Part shown: positions 1 through 10,462 of the stretch, one piece after another
Numbering within the stretch: the stretch's first letter is position 1
Layout: every line of letters starts with the position of its first letter
Source of the DNA: Solimonas variicoloris DSM 15731
GTDB lineage: Bacteria > Pseudomonadota > Gammaproteobacteria > Nevskiales > Nevskiaceae
Direction of reading: 5' to 3'
Length of the DNA stretch: 64,000 nucleotides
Assembly (NCBI RefSeq): GCF_000382285.1
Contig: NZ_KB907925.1
Span: 310,001-374,000 of the forward strand
The notes under the pieces: generated by a model
Databases searched by the model: none
Seen by the model: only the letters and a program-made list of their open reading frames with translations
Told to the model about the DNA's origin: nothing
Position numbers and translations under genes: made by a program

Positions 1-2970
1 CTGGCGGTGCACGACGCGGCGGTCGGCCGGCTGCGCATCGTCGCCGGCGGCACGCCGATCGAGATCGACGACATCGCGCTGATCGGCAGCTGGATCGACG
101 AGCGCGTCGTGCTCCAGCACCTCGCCGCGACCACGCCCTGGGTCGGCCGCGCGCGTCTCGACGGCGCCGCGACCCTGCATCCGGACGCCGTCGAGCTGCA
201 GCCGCTGCACGCGCAGGGCTTCGCGGTCGCGCGGCTCGAAGGCCGCTTCGGCTACGGCAGCGACGGCGACCTGCGCCTGCAGTGGCAGAAGATCGGCTGG
301 CCGCCGGCCGGCGCCGCCACCGGCGGCGAACTCGCCAGCGCCGGCGGTCAGGCGCACTGGCGCGGCCGCCTCGACGATTACGCCTTCGATCTCGACGGCG
401 CGCTGAGCCTGCCGCGCCTGCCGCTCAAGCTCAGCGCCAGCGGCACCGGCTCGCTCGACGCCGTGCACCTCGCCAGACTCGACGCGCAGGCGCTCGGCGG
501 CGAGCTGCACGCCCGCGCCGACGTCGACTGGCGCGACGGCCTGCGCATCGACGGCAGCGGCCGTTTCGCCGGCCTGCATCCGGAGCGCTATCTCGATGCG
601 CTGCCGGGCCTCGTCAACGGCAGCTTCGAGGCGCATACCGAGATCGCCGACGGCCGGCCCGACGTGCGTTTCGCGGCGCGGCTCGAACGCTCGACGCTGC
701 GCGGCTATCCGCTGGCCGCCGAAGCGCGCGGACGTTACGCCGGCGAGGTGCTGAGCTTCGAGACGCTGAAGGCGCAGAGCGGCAGCGTCAGGCTGGACGC
801 GCACGGCCAGCTGCTGCCGACGCTGGACGCGCAGGCTGCCGTCGACGCGCAGCGCCTCGAGGACGCCTGGCCGGGGCTCGCCGGCAGCCTGCACGCGCGC
901 GTGCAGGCGCGCGGCGCCCTGCCGCTGCCGCACGTGGTCGCCGATGCGCGGGCCGCGGGTCTGCGCTACGGCGGCCTGCGCGTCGACGGTGCGACGCTGA
1001 AGGCCGATGTCGATCCGGCGCGGCAGCTCGATCTCGATCTGGCGCTGCAGGACGGTGACGTCGGCGTGCCGCTGCACGCGGCGAGTCTGGCGATCCACGG
1101 GCCGGCGGCGGCGCACGACATCGTCGTGCGCGCCGACACCGGGCAGGGCACGGTCGAACTCGCCGCGCACGGCGCGCTCGATGCCAAACGGCCGGCCTGG
1201 CGCGGCGAGATCCGCAGCGGCCATCTCGCGCCGCTGGAACTCGCCGCCTGGACGCTGCAGCAGCCGGTGGCGCTCAGTGCCGACGCCGGCGACGTGCTGC
1301 TCGAACCGATGTGCTGGAACAGCGGCGGCGCGCGCGCCTGCATCGCCGTCAAGCGCAACGGCCGCATCCGCCGCATCGACTTCGGCCTGTCCGACTTCGC
1401 GCTCGCCTATCTGCAGCCGCTGCTCGGCGGCGCCACGATCGACGTCGTGCTGCAGGCCAGCGGCCTGGCCGAGATCGGCCCGCAGGGCCTGCTCGACCTG
1501 CGCCTCGACGCCGCCACCGGCGCCGGCCACTGGCAGCTCGGCGGCCTGCCGCCGATCGAGCTGAAGCCGGCGCGCCTGCGCCTCGACGACGACGGCGCCG
1601 CCGGCACCCGGCTCGAACTCGATCTGCCGTTCGCGGCCGGCGCCGTGCGCGGCAAGGCGCTGCTGGCGCCGGCAGCGGTGTTCACCGCGCGACCGCTGAG
1701 CGGCACGCTCGACATCGACATGCCGGATCTGTCCTGGCTGCGTCTGGTCAGCGCCGAGATCAACCGCGCCGCCGGCCGCGCCGAGGGCCACTTCGCGCTC
1801 GCCGGCACGCTCGCCGATCCGCGCCTGCAGGGCCACGCCGAGCTGCGCGACGGCGAACTCGATCTGGTCACGCCGGGCATCTCGATCCGCCAGATCGGCC
1901 TGCGTGCCGACGCCGCCGGCGACGGCAATGTGCGCCTCGACGGCGAGGCCAGCTCGGACGGCGGCGTGGTGCGCGTCAGCGGTGACATCAATCCGCGCAT
2001 CGATCCGCTGAAGTTCGATCTGCGCGCCCGCGGCGAAAACTTCCAGGCGCTGAAGACCAGCGACGCGCGCCTGTGGGTGTCGCCGGATCTGCACGCCACG
2101 CTCGGCGAGCGGCGCCTGGTCGTCACCGGCACGGTGCTGGTGCCGCGCGCGCAGATCACGCCGAAGTCGCTCGGTGACGGCAGCGTGTCGGCCAGTGCCG
2201 ATGAAGTCATGGTCGGCGACGATCCGGGCGCGCAGCAGCGCCGCGACCTGCGCATCAGCGCCGACGTCACGCTCAAGCTCGGCGACGACGTGCACTTCGA
2301 GGGCTTCGGTTTGAAATCACAGCTCAAGGGCACGGTGCAGGCGCTCGAAGAGCCGGGCGTGACGACGCGCGCGCGCGGCGAGATCAGCCTCGTCGACGGC
2401 CACTACAAGGCCTACGGCCAGGACCTGACGATCGAGACCGGCAAGCTGATCTTCAGCGGCGGGCCGGTCGCCGAGCCGGCGCTGGAGGTGCGCGCCACGC
2501 GCAAGCCGACCGACGAGATCACCGTCGGTCTCTATGTGCGCGGCACGCTGAAGAAGCCGGACTTCAAGCTGTTCTCGACGCCGACCCTGCCGCAGCAGCA
2601 GCAGCTCGCCTGGCTGGTGCTCGGCAAGCCGCTGACCGACACCACCAGCACCGACCAGAAGCAGATGGTCGGCAGCGCCGCGACCTCGCTCGGCCTGGTC
2701 GGCGGCGAATGGCTGGCGCAGCAGCTCGGCTCGAAGATCGGCATCGACCAGATCAGCGTCGGCGCCAAGCCCGGCCAGACCAACGATCAGGCGATGTTCA
2801 CGGTCGGCAAGTATCTGACGCCGAAGCTGTTCATCAGCTACGGCATCGGCCTGTTCCTGCCCGGCCACACCTTCCGCCTGCAGTACGACATCGGCCGCGG
2901 CTTCAAGGTCCGTACCGAAACCGGCATCGAGTCCGGCGGCGACGTGATCTACACCTTCGAGCGCAAGTAG
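1..2970 (+). CDS. tamB: Translocation and assembly module protein TamB (3' part)
   Basis: C-terminal ~990 residues of a TamB/DUF490 protein. The reading frame is open to the left edge, so the start lies outside the window. TamB is an inner-membrane-anchored periplasmic beta-taco protein that works with TamA in outer-membrane assembly and in phospholipid transport to the outer membrane. The sequence shows long runs of alternating polar/hydrophobic beta strands. The C-terminal ~300 residues carry DUF490 hallmarks: GLYVRGTLKKPDFKLFSTP, QQQQLAWLVLGKPL, then a GxDxIxVG-like segment and a final FKVRTETGIESGGDVIYTFE. Nothing looks broken. The partner tamA would be expected upstream, outside the window. 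The family call is strong; the exact protein length is unknown. Confidence 0.93.
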   Translation: MAVHDAAVGRLRIVAGGTPIEIDDIALIGSWIDERVVLQHLAATTPWVGRARLDGAATLHPDAVELQPLHAQGFAVARLEGRFGYGSDGDLRLQWQKIGWPPAGAATGGELASAGGQAHWRGRLDDYAFDLDGALSLPRLPLKLSASGTGSLDAVHLARLDAQALGGELHARADVDWRDGLRIDGSGRFAGLHPERYLDALPGLVNGSFEAHTEIADGRPDVRFAARLERSTLRGYPLAAEARGRYAGEVLSFETLKAQSGSVRLDAHGQLLPTLDAQAAVDAQRLEDAWPGLAGSLHARVQARGALPLPHVVADARAAGLRYGGLRVDGATLKADVDPARQLDLDLALQDGDVGVPLHAASLAIHGPAAAHDIVVRADTGQGTVELAAHGALDAKRPAWRGEIRSGHLAPLELAAWTLQQPVALSADAGDVLLEPMCWNSGGARACIAVKRNGRIRRIDFGLSDFALAYLQPLLGGATIDVVLQASGLAEIGPQGLLDLRLDAATGAGHWQLGGLPPIELKPARLRLDDDGAAGTRLELDLPFAAGAVRGKALLAPAAVFTARPLSGTLDIDMPDLSWLRLVSAEINRAAGRAEGHFALAGTLADPRLQGHAELRDGELDLVTPGISIRQIGLRADAAGDGNVRLDGEASSDGGVVRVSGDINPRIDPLKFDLRARGENFQALKTSDARLWVSPDLHATLGERRLVVTGTVLVPRAQITPKSLGDGSVSASADEVMVGDDPGAQQRRDLRISADVTLKLGDDVHFEGFGLKSQLKGTVQALEEPGVTTRARGEISLVDGHYKAYGQDLTIETGKLIFSGGPVAEPALEVRATRKPTDEITVGLYVRGTLKKPDFKLFSTPTLPQQQQLAWLVLGKPLTDTTSTDQKQMVGSAATSLGLVGGEWLAQQLGSKIGIDQISVGAKPGQTNDQAMFTVGKYLTPKLFISYGIGLFLPGHTFRLQYDIGRGFKVRTETGIESGGDVIYTFERK

Positions 2971-2982
2971 CGGCGCGCGCGC

Positions 2983-3153
2983 TCAGCGCGCCAGCAGCGC
3001 ATGGACGATGCCGGCACCGCCGAGCGCGATCGCGGCGAGCGCCAGCGCGAAGGCCAGGCGCTCGGCGGCACCGGGCCGGCGGACGGCACCGGCGGCGGCG
3101 CGGCCGCGACCGGTCTCGGACTTCTTCAGGGCGTGCAGCGGGGCGGTGCTCAT
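2983..3153 (-). CDS. Small single-TM protein, function unknown
   Basis: A 56-residue frame convergent with tamB. It has a basic N-terminal half (KKSETGRGR, then several Arg) and a C-terminal hydrophobic helix rich in Ala, Leu and Ile (about residues 34-54) that ends LLAR. A GGAG Shine-Dalgarno sits 7 nt before the ATG, which is the main reason to believe it, together with the clean fit between tamB and the next gene. I do not recognise a family. The topology would be a cytoplasmic basic tail with one membrane helix. It could also be a chance GC-rich frame. Confidence 0.45.
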   Translation of the reverse strand: MSTAPLHALKKSETGRGRAAAGAVRRPGAAERLAFALALAAIALGGAGIVHALLAR

Positions 3154-3301
3154 GGCGCATCTCCGGAATCGGCGCCCGGCCCATTCTGCGCATCGCGGCG
3201 AGCAATAACAGATACATGATCGGCGCTTTCAAAAGATACAGAGCGAGCACAGAATGCGCGCAGATCCGCGCAGCGAGCGCGGTGCCAGCGGGAAACGAGC
3301 G

Positions 3302-4762
3302 ATGGATGACGTACAGAACGGCGCGCTTGCGATCGACGTCCGCGAGCCGCACTACGCGGCCGTCGCGCAGCAGCTGCTCGCCCAGATCGGCAGCGGCGGG
3401 CTGCGCCCGGGCGATCGCCTGCCGTCGGTGCGCGAGCTGGCGCGGCAGACCGGCCGCAGCATCACCACCGTGCTGCGCGCCTACGAGCACCTCGAAGCGC
3501 TCGGCGCAATCGGCTCGCGGCCGCGCTCCGGCTACTTCGTCAGCGCCGCGCCCAAGGCCCGGCCGCTGCCGCAGACGCTGCAGGCGCCGAGCGGGCCGCC
3601 GAGCCTGATCTCCGGCGAGCTGGTCGCCGATTTCCTGCAGGCACGCATCGGCGGGCCGCTGCGTTTCGGCGATTCGGTGCCGGAGCCTTCGCTGCTGCCG
3701 GTCGCCAGCCTCAACCGCGTTGCCCGCCAGCTGCTGCGCGACGAGCCCGAGCTGGCGATCCCGTACCAGATGTCGCCCGGCTACCAGCGCCTGCGCGAGC
3801 AGCTCGCCGGGCGCCTCGCGGCGCTGGGCGCCGAGGTCGCGGCCGAGGACGTCGTCATCACCACCGGCGGCATGGAGGCGATCAACCTCTGCCTGCGCGC
3901 GCTGACCCGCGCCGGCGACACGCTGCTGATGGAGGCGCCGACTTTTTACGGCCTGCTGCAGGCCGCCGAGGAGCACGGCCTGCGCGTCGTCGAGCTGCCC
4001 AACGATCCGCTCACCGGCATCGATCCCGACGACCTGCGCCGCGCCGTCGGCCGGCACCGCATCGCCGCCGCGCTGTTCGTGCAGAACTTCAACAATCCGA
4101 CCGGCAGCCTGATGCCGGACGAGGCCAAGCGCGAGGTGGTGCGCACGCTCAACGCCGCCGGCATTCCGCTGATCGAGGACGACGTCTACGGCGAGCTCGG
4201 CTTCGTCGCCGGCCGCGCGACGCCGCTGAAGGTCTACGACGAGGCCGATCTGGTGCTGCATTGCGGCTCGTTCAGCAAGACGCTGTCACCGGGTTTTCGC
4301 GTCGGCGCGATCGCCAGCCGCCGCTACGCGCGCGAACTGACGCGGCGCAAGTTCACGCTGTCCTGCGCGACCGCCTCGCTGCCGCAGATGATCGTCAGCC
4401 GCTACCTCGAAACCGGCGGCTACGAGCGCCACCTGCGCGGCCTGCGCGCCAGCCTCGCGCGCTCGATCGCGCGCATCTCGGAGGCCGTGCTGCAGGCTTT
4501 TCCGGACGGCACCAGCGTGTCGCGGCCGCAGGGCGGCTTCGTGTTGTGGATCGAGCTGCCGGGCACGGTCGACGCGGTGCAGATGTTCCGCCGCGCGGCG
4601 CAGGCCGGCATCGCGATCCGGCCCGGCACGCTGTTCTCGGCGAGCGCGCAGTACGCGCATCACATCCGCCTGAACTGCGCGATGCCGTGGAGCGCGACGG
4701 TGGCCGCCGGCATCGCCACGCTCGGCCGCATCGCGCACGCGCTGGCCGCCGGGCGCGGCTGA
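3302..4762 (+). CDS. MocR-type GntR regulator / PLP-dependent aminotransferase fusion
   Basis: N-terminal winged helix of the GntR family (about residues 10-80, with GDRLPSVRELARQTGRS) joined to a fold-type I aminotransferase domain (about 110-486). Visible PLP features are ITTGGMEAINL, NFNNPTGS, the IEDDVYGE aspartate-tyrosine segment and the Schiff-base lysine at about K326 in SFSKTLSPGFRVG. Such proteins are normally transcription factors that sense PLP or an amino compound; some 2-aminoadipate-type members may be enzymes. The ATG at 3302 places the HTH near the N-terminus and has an upstream GGGA. An in-frame ATG at 3254 would add 16 unconserved-looking residues. No obvious target gene lies next to it. 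Length matches the family. Confidence 0.88.
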   Translation: MDDVQNGALAIDVREPHYAAVAQQLLAQIGSGGLRPGDRLPSVRELARQTGRSITTVLRAYEHLEALGAIGSRPRSGYFVSAAPKARPLPQTLQAPSGPPSLISGELVADFLQARIGGPLRFGDSVPEPSLLPVASLNRVARQLLRDEPELAIPYQMSPGYQRLREQLAGRLAALGAEVAAEDVVITTGGMEAINLCLRALTRAGDTLLMEAPTFYGLLQAAEEHGLRVVELPNDPLTGIDPDDLRRAVGRHRIAAALFVQNFNNPTGSLMPDEAKREVVRTLNAAGIPLIEDDVYGELGFVAGRATPLKVYDEADLVLHCGSFSKTLSPGFRVGAIASRRYARELTRRKFTLSCATASLPQMIVSRYLETGGYERHLRGLRASLARSIARISEAVLQAFPDGTSVSRPQGGFVLWIELPGTVDAVQMFRRAAQAGIAIRPGTLFSASAQYAHHIRLNCAMPWSATVAAGIATLGRIAHALAAGRG

Positions 4763-4776
4763 GCGCGGACGCCGCG

Positions 4777-5451
4777 CTAGAGCAGCCGCTCGCGCAGGAA
4801 GGCGCCGATGTCGGCGATTTCTTCCTCGCAGACCTCGTGCGCCATCGTGTAGCGGCGCCAGATCACCTCGTAGCCGCGCTCGGCGAGGCCCTGCGCGGTG
4901 CTCTCGCCCCAGGCGTAGGGCACGATCGGGTCGTGGCGGCCGTGGGCGATGAAGATCGGCATCTGCCGGCCGGCCGGCGTGGCCTCGGCTTCGAGGCACT
5001 CGTGCAGCGGCAGGTAGCAGGACAGCGCGACCAGGCCGGCGAGCGGCGTTGCGAGGCGCAGGCCGGTGTGCAGGGTGATCGCGCCGCCCTGCGAGAAGCC
5101 GGCGAGCACGATGCGTGACGGCGGGATGCCGGCCGCGACCTGACCGGCGATGTAGGCGCGTACGACCGCTTCCGAGGCGCGGATGCCGTCGGCGTCCTGC
5201 TTCTGCGCGACCGACAGACCGGCGATGTCGTACCAGGCGCGCATCGGCAGGCCGCCGCTCAGCGTCACCGGGCGCACCGGCGCGTGCGGGAACACGAAGC
5301 GGATGCCGGCGTCGCGCGGCAGGTCCAGCTCCGGGATGATCGGCACGAAGTCGTTGCCGTCGGCGCCGAGTCCGTGCAGCCAGATCACGGCGGCGCGCGC
5401 GCTGCGTTCCGGCTCGAGGATCACTTCGCTGGCGTGGTGCTGGGCGCGCAT
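4777..5451 (-). CDS. Carboxylesterase/phospholipase family alpha/beta hydrolase
   Basis: 224-residue member of the phospholipase/carboxylesterase (PF02230-type) family. The oxyanion segment is WLHGLGADGNDF, the nucleophile elbow GFSQGG has Ser at about 120, and the probable acid and base are Asp 174 (HGRHDPIVP) and His 205 (MAHEV). No signal peptide is seen, so it is probably cytosolic. Family members hydrolyse short-chain esters, lysophospholipids or acyl-thioesters; the substrate here cannot be read from sequence. The ATG at 5451 is preferred over an upstream ATG at 5487 because homology begins right after it. It is convergent with the MocR gene. Confidence 0.85.
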   Translation of the reverse strand: MRAQHHASEVILEPERSARAAVIWLHGLGADGNDFVPIIPELDLPRDAGIRFVFPHAPVRPVTLSGGLPMRAWYDIAGLSVAQKQDADGIRASEAVVRAYIAGQVAAGIPPSRIVLAGFSQGGAITLHTGLRLATPLAGLVALSCYLPLHECLEAEATPAGRQMPIFIAHGRHDPIVPYAWGESTAQGLAERGYEVIWRRYTMAHEVCEEEIADIGAFLRERLL

Positions 5452-5539
5452 GTGACGGATTGTCGACGCTGCGCCGGCGCGCGCCAATGGCCGCGCCGCC
5501 GAAGCAGGCTACACTTGCGGCCTGTCGGACCCGCCGCCC

Positions 5540-5806
5540 ATGCCGAAGACGATCGCCCTGCTCTGCGCCGCTCTCCTGTTGTCTGCCTGCGGGCAGACCG
5601 GACCGCTGTACCTGCCGGAACAGGGCGCGCCCAAGCACCAGGCCAAGCGCCCGCCGATCAAGGTCGTGCCGGCCGCCGAGCCGGCGCCCGAGGCGCCGTC
5701 GCCGACGCCACCGGCCAGCGCGCCGGCGGCGGACGCGACCGGTTCGGCGGCGACGCCCGCCGCGCCGGCGTCCGCCGACGAGCCGGATGCCGAGCCGCGG
5801 CCGTAG
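5540..5806 (+). CDS. lptM: LPS translocon maturation lipoprotein LptM (YifL family)
   Basis: 88-residue lipoprotein. The signal peptide ends in the lipobox LLSAC, with Cys 17 as lipidation site, and is followed by the family signature GQTGPLYLP. The rest is a low-complexity Pro/Ala-rich tail. LptM is a small outer-membrane lipoprotein that helps LptD mature by disulphide rearrangement in enterobacteria. Position directly upstream of lysA is the conserved arrangement in gammaproteobacteria and supports the call. The tail is longer than in E. coli, which is common in high-GC species. Confidence 0.85.
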   Translation: MPKTIALLCAALLLSACGQTGPLYLPEQGAPKHQAKRPPIKVVPAAEPAPEAPSPTPPASAPAADATGSAATPAAPASADEPDAEPRP

Positions 5807-5866
5807 GCACGGCTGCGCTTTTTCGTTTTCATCGTCATCACCGCTTTTCCTGCAGGCCCCTGACTC

Positions 5867-7110
5867 GTGGATCATTTCGAATACCGCCACGGCGTGCTGC
5901 ACGCCGAAGAAACTCCCGTCGCCGAACTCGCCGAGCGCTACGGCACGCCGCTCTACGTCTATTCGAAGGCCACGCTGCAGCGTCATTTCCGCGCGTTCGA
6001 CGATGCGCTGGCCGGGCTCGACCATTGGGTCTGCTACGCGGTCAAGGCCAATTCCAATCTCGCCGTGCTGCAGACGCTGGCGCGGCTCGGCGCCGGTTTC
6101 GACATCGTCTCCGGCGGCGAACTGCAGCGCGTGCTGCGTGCCGGCGGCGATCCGGGCAAGGTGGTGTTCTCCGGCGTCGGCAAGACCGAGGACGAGATCC
6201 GCCTGGCGCTGGCCTCGGGCATCTACTGCTTCAACGTCGAGTCCGAGTACGAGCTCGATCTGCTCGACGCCACCGCGCGGCTGATGGGCCGGCGCGCGCG
6301 CATCGCCCTGCGCGTCAATCCGGACGTCGACGCCAAGACCCATCCGTACATCTCGACGGGGCTGAAGAACAACAAGTTCGGTGTCGACATCGCCACCGCC
6401 GAACGCCTGTACCGGCAGGCGGCGACGATGGACGGCATCGAGATCATCGGCATCGCCAACCACATCGGCTCGCAGCTGCTGCAGGTCGCGCCGTTCCTCG
6501 ACGCGCTCGACCGCGTGCTGGCGCTGGTCGAGCGCCTGCGCGGGCACGGCATCGTGCTGCGCCACCTCGACGTCGGCGGCGGCCTCGGCGTGCGCTATCG
6601 CGACGAGCAGACGATCGAGCCCTCGCAATGGGCCGGCGCGCTGCGGCCGAAACTCGAAGCGCTCGGCCTCAAGATCCTGACCGAGCCGGGCCGCGCGATC
6701 GCCGGCAACGCCGGCCTGCTCGTCACCCGCGTGCTCGGCCTGAAGGGCGGCGAGGACAAGCGCTTCGCGATCGTCGACGCGGCGATGAACGACCTGCTGC
6801 GGCCGACGCTGTATCAGGCCTGGATGGACATCGTGCCGGCGGTCGAGCGCCACGACGCGCCGGCGCAGGTCTACGACATCGTCGGCCCGGTCTGCGAGTC
6901 CGGCGACTGGCTCGGCAAGGACCGCCTGCTGACGATCGCGCCGGGCGACCTGCTCGCGGTGCGCACCGCCGGCGCCTACGGCTTCACCATGGCGTCGAAC
7001 TACAACAGCCGGCCGCGCGCGGCCGAAGTGATGGTCGACGGCGACGCCGCGCATCTGGTGCGCGCGCGCGAGACCTTCGACGATCTCGTGCGCGGCGAGT
7101 GCCTGCTGCC

Positions 7111-7114
<4 letters not shown>
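5867..7114 (+). CDS. lysA: Diaminopimelate decarboxylase
   Basis: 415 residues, full length. It catalyses the last step of lysine synthesis, meso-diaminopimelate to L-lysine plus CO2, with PLP. The Schiff-base lysine is at about 60 in CYAVKANSN. HVGGGLG-like glycine segments (LDVGGGLGVRY) and EPGRAIAGNAG bind the phosphate, and GPVCESGDWLG holds the substrate-binding cysteine from the partner subunit. The start is a GTG giving VDHFEYRHG, which matches the family's N-terminus. The last bases overlap the polA start (GTGA), suggesting coupled translation. dapF, its usual downstream neighbour, is not here. Confidence 0.96.
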
Positions 7115-9924
<2,810 letters not shown>

Positions 9925-10042
9925 AGGAAATTTTGTTCGAAAACCGGTGGCTGACCGATGCGTCAGTCATTGCAGGTCATTGATTTTATTGCGGCTGCCG
10001 GGCTAATTGCGGCACCGCAAAAAAAGATGCCGTGGGGGCATT

Positions 10043-10070
10043 GAACTTCCCTGCCGGGGGCCGCATCTAA
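10043..10070 (+). promoter_or_regulatory. RpoE/AlgU-type promoter of sRNA copy 1
   Basis: GAACTT at 10043-10048 and TCTAA at 10066-10070 are separated by 17 nt. This fits the extracytoplasmic-stress sigma consensus (RpoE/AlgU: GAACTT, about 16-17 nt, TCTRA). The same elements at the same spacing precede the second copy. An overlapping sigma70-like reading (TTGAAC 10041, TCTAAT 10066, 19-nt spacer) is also possible. Confidence 0.6.
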
Positions 10071-10076
10071 TCCTTC

Positions 10077-10190
10077 GAGCGGCGATACTCCCTGTCCCGC
10101 TCCCCGCCTCCACTCCCTGGGCGGGTCCGGCATCCCCCATGGCCGGAAAGCGTGGCCCGGTGGCTTCCCCCCAAGTCACCGGGCTTTTTT
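10077..10190 (+). ncRNA. Candidate C-rich-loop sRNA, copy 1 (ErsA/sX13-like), downstream of polA
   Basis: About 114 nt from the predicted start to the U-run. It shows three hairpins. (1) CCCGCC 10103-10108 pairs with GGCGGG 10120-10125, loop containing CUCCCU. (2) The arms at 10126-10133 and 10139-10147 close on a CCCCC loop. (3) A 12-bp terminator stem closes on CCCCCC. Exposed C-runs are suited to bind G-rich Shine-Dalgarno sequences. Known parallels from memory are Pseudomonas ErsA (next to polA, AlgU-dependent) and Xanthomonas sX13 (about 115 nt, C-rich loops). No convincing coding frame is present. The 5' end is inferred from the promoter, not observed. Confidence 0.7.
10155..10190 (+). 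terminator. Intrinsic terminator of sRNA copy 1
   Basis: GCCCGGTG at 10155-10162 pairs with CACCGGGC at 10177-10184. The stem can extend through GCTT/AAGT (one G-U pair) to close on six cytosines at 10167-10172. A run of six T follows at 10185-10190. The loop is probably also a functional seed of the RNA. Confidence 0.85.
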
Positions 10191-10254
10191 GTTTTCTGAA
10201 TCCGGTGCTTGGCGCTTGCCGCGGGAGCCCCTCAAAAACTTTCCGGACGTGCCG

Positions 10255-10282
10255 GAACTTTTCCGCCGGGCACGGCGTCCAA
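10255..10282 (+). promoter_or_regulatory. RpoE/AlgU-type promoter of sRNA copy 2
   Basis: GGAACTT (GAACTT at 10255-10260) and TCCAA at 10278-10282 with a 17-nt spacer, the same spacing as in copy 1. The -10 is slightly weaker than in copy 1 (TCCAA against TCTAA). Confidence 0.55.
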
Positions 10283-10288
10283 TCTTGC

Positions 10289-10401
10289 GAGCGGCGATCA
10301 CTCCCTGTCCCCGCTCCCCGCCTCCACTCCCTGGGCGGGTCCGGCCTCCCCCAAGCCGGAAAGCGTGACCCGATGGTCCTCCCCTGGCCATCGGGTTTTT
10401 T
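10289..10401 (+). ncRNA. Candidate C-rich-loop sRNA, copy 2 (ErsA/sX13-like)
   Basis: About 113 nt, paralogous to copy 1. Hairpins: CCCGCC 10317-10322 with GGCGGG 10334-10339; TCCGGC 10340-10345 with GCCGGA 10355-10360, loop CUCCCCCAA; and the terminator stem with a loop containing CUCCCCU. The third loop differs most from copy 1 (CCCCCC there), so the two RNAs may share some targets and differ in others. It lies convergent with the RND efflux operon, whose last codon ends at 10463, and does not overlap it. Confidence 0.7.
10369..10401 (+). terminator. Intrinsic terminator of sRNA copy 2
   Basis: CCCGATGG at 10369-10376 pairs perfectly with CCATCGGG at 10388-10395, followed by six T at 10396-10401. 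The loop is C-rich (CUCCCCU). Confidence 0.88.
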
Positions 10402-10462
10402 ATTGCCCGCTCGCGCCGTGCGGCCGCCGGCGCCATATGGGCCGGCGGTCCGCGGCGGGGCG

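Larger units (their letters stand above)
10043..10401 (+). repeat. Tandem duplication of a ~212-bp promoter-sRNA-terminator unit
   Basis: Two direct copies, offset by about 212 bp, run from the -35 element to the terminator. The core from GAGCGGCGAT through the second hairpin is nearly identical, including the segment TCCCTGGGCGGGTCCGGC. The spacer, the loop-flanking bases and the terminator stem differ, with compensating changes that keep the pairing (CCCGGTGG against CCCGATGG stems). That pattern indicates RNA structure under selection rather than a fresh duplication. Confidence 0.85.

Noticed and set aside
4286-7054. A 922-codon open frame on the minus strand across the esterase, lptM and lysA
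   Set aside because: It is antisense to genes with clear families, is dominated by Arg/Ala/Asp/His as expected from GC-rich third positions, and shows no domain.
9989-10027. TTGCGG...CCGCAA followed by an A-run after polA
   Set aside because: On the plus strand the hairpin is followed by A, not T, and on the minus strand the T-run precedes the stem, so it is not an intrinsic terminator in either direction.
10423-10455. GC-rich inverted repeat (GCCGCCGGC around GCCATATGG) just past the RND permease stop
   Set aside because: No T-run on the minus strand; too common a pattern at this GC content to call a terminator.
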